The position numbers were made by a program, and so were the translations under genes. A model generated the notes under the pieces. The model ran no database searches. It saw only the letters and a list, made by a program, of their open reading frames with translations, and was not told the origin of the DNA. A DNA stretch of 64,000 bases from Saprospiraceae bacterium (GTDB lineage: Bacteria; Bacteroidota; Bacteroidia; Chitinophagales; Saprospiraceae): contig JABARE010000029.1 in assembly GCA_019187365.1 (NCBI GenBank), forward strand, positions 1-64,000, read 5' to 3'. Of this stretch, positions 60,608-64,000 are shown in pieces (positions within the stretch are counted from its first letter, which is position 1; the number at the start of each line of letters is the position of its first letter).

Positions 60608-60949
60608 ATGAAGGTATACCAGAAGCGCGTGGACGATTGGATAAGGGAATTCGGCGTACGCTATTTTGATGTTAAGACAAACGGGTTGTTGCTGGCAGAG
60701 GAGGTTGGTGAGTTGGCCCGCATTCTGGCAAGAACTCACGGTGAACAATCATTCAAAACGGTTGACGAGGCGGCTGCTGCACGATCTGCTTTGGAGGAGG
60801 AAATGGCTGATGTGTTGTTCGTACTCTGTTGCCTGGCGAACCAGTTGGAAGTGGATTTGGAGAAGGCTTTTACCGACAACATGGAAAAAAAAACCAACAG
60901 GGACAGAAAGCGGCATGTACAAAATGATAAGCTCAAAGGTCCTGAGTGA
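60608..60949 (+). CDS. MazG-like nucleotide pyrophosphohydrolase
   Basis: This 113-residue all-alpha NTP pyrophosphatase has metal-binding motifs LLAEEVGELARIL (ExxE) and EEEMADVLFVLCCLANQL (ExxD). Such enzymes clear abnormal nucleotides. It starts directly after the dtd stop and ends TGATG over the next gene's ATG, so all three are co-translated. The C-terminus is a short basic tail. Confidence 0.9.
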   Translation: MKVYQKRVDDWIREFGVRYFDVKTNGLLLAEEVGELARILARTHGEQSFKTVDEAAAARSALEEEMADVLFVLCCLANQLEVDLEKAFTDNMEKKTNRDRKRHVQNDKLKGPE

Positions 60950-61896
60950 TGTTACGCACAGCATTTTTGTATTTTAGTGTTGGCTACCTGTCAATATGTT
61001 TGTTTGCCGGTGTGTTTGCCTACTTGATCATTCCGGATAAAACAGTTCATGCCAACAATCAGGTTTCGGAACTCGCACTGGAGAAAGCAGGAGCGAGACA
61101 TTGCCTGAACTGCACCATTGCGACTGCACGTCCTGAAAATTTTGCAACGCGCTATCTGACCGGTCAGCGCAGTATATACCGTTGTATACCTGCTGAAGCG
61201 GCTGAATCAAACCAATGCATGGTTTACCTTTTTGGTACAGACAAATTCGGAAGGGATGTTTTCAGCAGGGTGGTGCTCGGGTTAAGGTACACATTGGTCA
61301 TAGCGCTGGCTGCGGTGTTTCTTTCGATAGTGATCGGGGGTATTCTTGGGGGTTTAGCCGGTTTTTACGGAGGGAAAACCGATCAGCTGATCAGTGTGTT
61401 GATCAATGTATTTTGGTCATTGCCCACTATACTGCTCGCTTTTGCGGTGATCATGGGTTTTGGGCGTTCGATGGGGTCAATATTTGTTGCCATCAGTCTG
61501 ACCATGTGGGGAGATGTTGCCCGGCTCGTCAGGGGATTGGTACTGAGATGGAGGGAAATGCTTTTTGTTCAGGCGGCACGCACCATGGGAATGGCAGAAT
61601 ACAAGATTCTTTTTCACCATGTAATGCCGAATGTAGCCGGATCTGTATTGGTTCAATCATCGGGAAATTTTGCATTGGCGGTACTGCTTGAGTCTGGACT
61701 GTCTTTTTTGGGTTTTGGTCTGCAGCCACCCATTCCGACCCTTGGCAACATATTGCAGGAGCAATACGTCTATGCCATATCCGGCAAGCCAATGTTGGCA
61801 TGGATTCCCTCTATTATTGTAGTTTTGCTCATCCTGTCGTTCCAGGTTATTGCAACGCGCATGAGAGACCGGTGGGAAGTTAAAAAGGCCATATAG
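60949..61896 (+). CDS. OppC/DppC-type ABC transporter permease
   Basis: This 315-residue inner-membrane protein has an N-terminal helix, a periplasmic insert of about 75 residues with four cysteines (ARHCLNCTIA and YRCIPAEAAESNQC), then the conserved GTDKFGRDVFSRVVLGLRYTL lead-in and five membrane helices. The EAA-type loop is RGLVLRWREMLFVQAARTMG, and SFLGFGLQPPIPTLG is a family signature. The start overlaps the MazG stop as TGATG. No OppB, ATPase or binding protein is adjacent; partners must lie elsewhere. Confidence 0.9.
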   Translation: MLRTAFLYFSVGYLSICLFAGVFAYLIIPDKTVHANNQVSELALEKAGARHCLNCTIATARPENFATRYLTGQRSIYRCIPAEAAESNQCMVYLFGTDKFGRDVFSRVVLGLRYTLVIALAAVFLSIVIGGILGGLAGFYGGKTDQLISVLINVFWSLPTILLAFAVIMGFGRSMGSIFVAISLTMWGDVARLVRGLVLRWREMLFVQAARTMGMAEYKILFHHVMPNVAGSVLVQSSGNFALAVLLESGLSFLGFGLQPPIPTLGNILQEQYVYAISGKPMLAWIPSIIVVLLILSFQVIATRMRDRWEVKKAI

Positions 61897-61900
61897 CCCA

Positions 61901-63124
61901 ATGAACCGCGACGAGGTCATATTACAAAAAATGCAAAATGAGCTCAGCCTGAAACAGCTGCAGCTCACTTCCCTGTTAAATCTTACCCAGGCCATCAACG
62001 ACAACCTGCCCCAGGATGTCTTGTTCAATATGTACAAAAGTTTTCTTACCTGGGAACTAAGCATTGAAAAACTCGTTTTATTTGTAAAGGACGACAAGAA
62101 CTGGGTACAGGCGGTAAGCCACAACCTCGACGAAAAGCACGCACTGGAACAGTTGCCGCCGCTTTTTCTGAAATACACCCGGTTGCATACAACTAAAAAA
62201 AGCGATCCTCTAATATTGCAGGAATTTGAATTCATCATTCCCGTTTACCACAAATCCATCCCCATCGCATATTCTCTGGTCAGTGGGATCAACAAAGGCA
62301 ACGACGTTTACAACAACATTCAGCTCATTACTTCAATTACCAACATCGTTGCTGTAGCCATAGAGAACAAACGTTTGGTCCGGCAGCAGATCATACAGGA
62401 AAAGGAATGGGAACTTGCCCGCGAGGTGACGAGCATGCTGATCCCCGATAAAATGCCCCAGGGAAGCAAATTTGCCCTTGCAAATGTGTACAGGCCGCAT
62501 TATAAAGTGGGAGGAGACTACATTGACTATTTGTGGTTTTCAGAGACACAGTTGTGTTTTTGCATAGCCGATGTTTCGGGCAAGGGCATAGCGGCAGCCA
62601 TGATCATGGCCAACTTTCAAGCGCTTGTGCAGAATTTGGCACAGCAATACAAGGACCTGGAAACATTGGTAATGGTACTCAACCGGGCGGTACTGCGCAT
62701 TACCAAGGGAGAAAAATACCTAACATTTTTCATTGCCGTGGCCGATCTCGAAAAGGCGAAGTTATATTACGTAAATGCTGGCCACATTCCTCCCGTTCTT
62801 TACCGCAAAGGAAGCATCACCGACCTCAAAGCGACTACAACCATCATTGGCCATTTTGAGGACTTGCCCGACAACCATGAGGGCGAATTGGATCTGACTC
62901 CCGGTTCGCTTTTGCTGGCATTTACTGACGGACTGACGGACGTAAAAAACCGGGGGGGGCATCAATTCTCTTCTGAAATGATCAGGGATTTCGTTGCTGC
63001 GCACCATGCGGATCCACCCCAGGCCATCTGCCATGATATTATGGATGAGGTGCTCGATTTTGGAAAGAAAACGGAGTTACCCGATGACATTGCCATTATG
63101 AGTTTTAAATTTATGGGAGAATGA
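61901..63124 (+). CDS. GAF-like sensor with SpoIIE-type PP2C phosphatase domain
   Basis: 407 residues. Residues 1-175 form a coiled and GAF-like sensor region (LSLKQLQLTSLLNLTQAIND; SITNIVAVAIENKRLV). Residues 185-405 are a SpoIIE/RsbU phosphatase: VGGDYIDYLWF, CFCIADVSGKGIAAAMIMANF, FTDGLTDVKN and LPDDIAIMSF supply the metal-binding aspartates. Such proteins dephosphorylate anti-sigma-factor antagonists in partner-switching pathways, but no such partner is seen here. It overlaps the next gene by ATGA. Confidence 0.9.
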   Translation: MNRDEVILQKMQNELSLKQLQLTSLLNLTQAINDNLPQDVLFNMYKSFLTWELSIEKLVLFVKDDKNWVQAVSHNLDEKHALEQLPPLFLKYTRLHTTKKSDPLILQEFEFIIPVYHKSIPIAYSLVSGINKGNDVYNNIQLITSITNIVAVAIENKRLVRQQIIQEKEWELAREVTSMLIPDKMPQGSKFALANVYRPHYKVGGDYIDYLWFSETQLCFCIADVSGKGIAAAMIMANFQALVQNLAQQYKDLETLVMVLNRAVLRITKGEKYLTFFIAVADLEKAKLYYVNAGHIPPVLYRKGSITDLKATTTIIGHFEDLPDNHEGELDLTPGSLLLAFTDGLTDVKNRGGHQFSSEMIRDFVAAHHADPPQAICHDIMDEVLDFGKKTELPDDIAIMSFKFMGE

Positions 63125-63900
63125 AAAAGAAAGCGATTGCCATCTTTCTTGCCATATTCCTGGGAGCCTTTGGGGTTCATCGTTTCTACCTGCGCCAACC
63201 GGAACTGGGACTAGCATATATTGCGATCACCATCTGGCTGGGTCGATTTTTTGGCTTTCCCCTTTCTGCCCTGCTTGGATGGTATGATGCATACAAGTTT
63301 ATGATCATGGATGGTCAGGAATTTGACCGCCGTTACAACAACCATTATTTCCGCGACCGGTACGGCCGTCGGCGTGAAACCCCTTCCGGACGGGCATTTG
63401 AAAAGAGAGGGCGCTACATACTCATTGAGGAAGAGGAGGGCAAACCAAAGAGCAAGAAGCAACCTTCGGGTTACTTTCAGAACTTGCGCAAAGTCAAGGA
63501 GGCAGAAAATTTCAAGCAGGATGGGATCCGTAAATTCAAACAATACGATGCCAAAGGAGCCATAGAGGCATTTCGAAAGGCCCTGGAAAACGATCCGTCG
63601 AATCCCGCCGTCCATTTCAATATTGCCTGCGCATACTCCGTTGAAGAAATGGCCATGGAAGCATTTGAACACCTCGATCAGGCGGTTTCCCTGGGATTTC
63701 GCGAAACAGCAATGATCATGACCACGGAGGCTCTGGCCTATATCAGGGTTCTGCCTGCATTCGACGCCTTCCGGGAGAATGGCTTCAGGATGAACAGCGC
63801 CATTGCCGCCTCGCTTAGAGAAGACCAGCAAAAAATCCAGCAGGAACGGTTTGATCTAATGCAAAAAGTTCCCGTTAAATTAAAGTCTGACGCCTCATGA
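63121..63900 (+). CDS. TM2-domain protein with TPR-like C-terminus
   Basis: 259 residues. The N-terminal 65 residues are a TM2 domain (AIFLGAFGVHRFYLRQPELGLAYIA, here cut; FPLSALLGWYDAYKFMIMDGQEFD), two membrane helices with a conserved DGxxFD end. A charged region follows, then a TPR-like pair of helices (GAIEAFRKALENDPSNPAVHF; AFEHLDQAVSLGF). It is coupled to the phosphatase by a 4-bp overlap and to the next gene likewise. Function unknown. Confidence 0.82.
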   Translation: MKKKAIAIFLAIFLGAFGVHRFYLRQPELGLAYIAITIWLGRFFGFPLSALLGWYDAYKFMIMDGQEFDRRYNNHYFRDRYGRRRETPSGRAFEKRGRYILIEEEEGKPKSKKQPSGYFQNLRKVKEAENFKQDGIRKFKQYDAKGAIEAFRKALENDPSNPAVHFNIACAYSVEEMAMEAFEHLDQAVSLGFRETAMIMTTEALAYIRVLPAFDAFRENGFRMNSAIAASLREDQQKIQQERFDLMQKVPVKLKSDAS

Positions 63901-64000
63901 ACACCGTGCTCGTTTGGGAGAGGGATAAACCCATTTTACAAGCAGGGGATACCGTTGAAAGGGCACGTCTACTGTTCAGCGAATGCAATTGTTCGGAAAT
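63897..64000 (+). CDS. Unidentified protein, N-terminal end only
   Basis: The first 34 residues (start MNTVLVWERDKPILQAGD, then TVERARLLFSECNCSE) are visible before the window ends. The ATG overlaps the stop of the TM2 gene (ATGA), so it is real and co-translated. The fragment PILQAGDTVERARLLFSE weakly resembles the first helix of a CBS domain. Too short to assign. Confidence 0.55.
   Translation, partial: MNTVLVWERDKPILQAGDTVERARLLFSECNCSE

Noticed and set aside
1..64000. tRNA, rRNA and riboswitch genes
   Set aside because: I looked through the intergenic gaps for cloverleaf T-loop sequences and conserved riboswitch cores and saw none; a covariance-model search would be decisive.

Overview
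The window looks like chromosomal DNA of a Bacteroidota bacterium, probably from the Saprospiria/Chitinophagia side of the phylum; the exact clade is my inference. The signs are gliding genes (gldE, gldD), several secreted proteins with type IX secretion (T9SS) C-terminal sorting domains, DUF5723 and PorT-like outer-membrane proteins, ECF sigma/anti-sigma pairs, and TAnnTTTG promoter elements placed very close to start codons. I see no plasmid or phage backbone, no rRNA or tRNA and no CRISPR.

Layout. 0-0.45 kb: the edge of an IS3-like element that has cut off the front of a small membrane-protein gene. 0.5-14.1 kb: housekeeping genes (S9 peptidase with DUF2541 lipoprotein, mnmG, MFS transporter, aspS, yifB/comM, cysS, M28 peptidase). 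14.1-24.6 kb: accessory secreted proteins (a T9SS glycosidase-like protein, an IS66 remnant, two tandem T9SS paralogues, a 903-residue repeat-bearing surface protein, an SGNH-like T9SS protein, an outer-membrane barrel). 24.6-32 kb: membrane proteins (YitT, FNT channel, DUF2157 with GDYXXLXY), clpB and a QueD-type enzyme. 32.3-34.9 kb: a secreted metalloprotease with Fn3, GEVED and T9SS domains. 35-38.2 kb: a polyhydroxyalkanoate cluster (MaoC hydratase, PhaE-like, class III PhaC). 38.2-38.3 kb: two parS sites 60 bp apart. 38.3-48.8 kb: MBL hydrolase, a 1070-residue MA/TolB-like protein, a DUF5723/lipoprotein pair, prfA, an ECF sigma pair and a thioredoxin/MsrA-like fusion. 48.8-55.6 kb: mtaB, a PorT-like protein, lgt and the mutY-ssb-gldE-gldD run. 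55.8-59.7 kb: a second ECF sigma with a membrane-anchored barrel protein, an alpha/beta hydrolase and a ctaA-type heme A synthase. 59.7-60.15 kb: a very AT-rich gap. 60.15-64 kb: six co-directional, mostly overlapping genes (dtd, MazG-like, OppC-like permease, SpoIIE phosphatase, TM2-TPR protein, and a partial gene).

Three large-scale signals stand out. First, the 460-bp gap at 59.7-60.15 kb is a strong candidate replication origin. It holds a perfect DnaA box and a 120-base stretch with only 21 G+C, and the G/C strand bias reverses across it. Second, two near-perfect parS sites lie 22 kb away, as expected for an origin-proximal ParB domain. Third, a 16-bp two-fold symmetric motif, RC(T/G/A)AAC-N4-GTT(A/C/T)GY, occurs ten times in strict form, mostly inside genes, where about 0.14 would be expected by chance. 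It looks like an operator for an unknown chromosome-wide DNA-binding protein and is the best candidate here for something undescribed.
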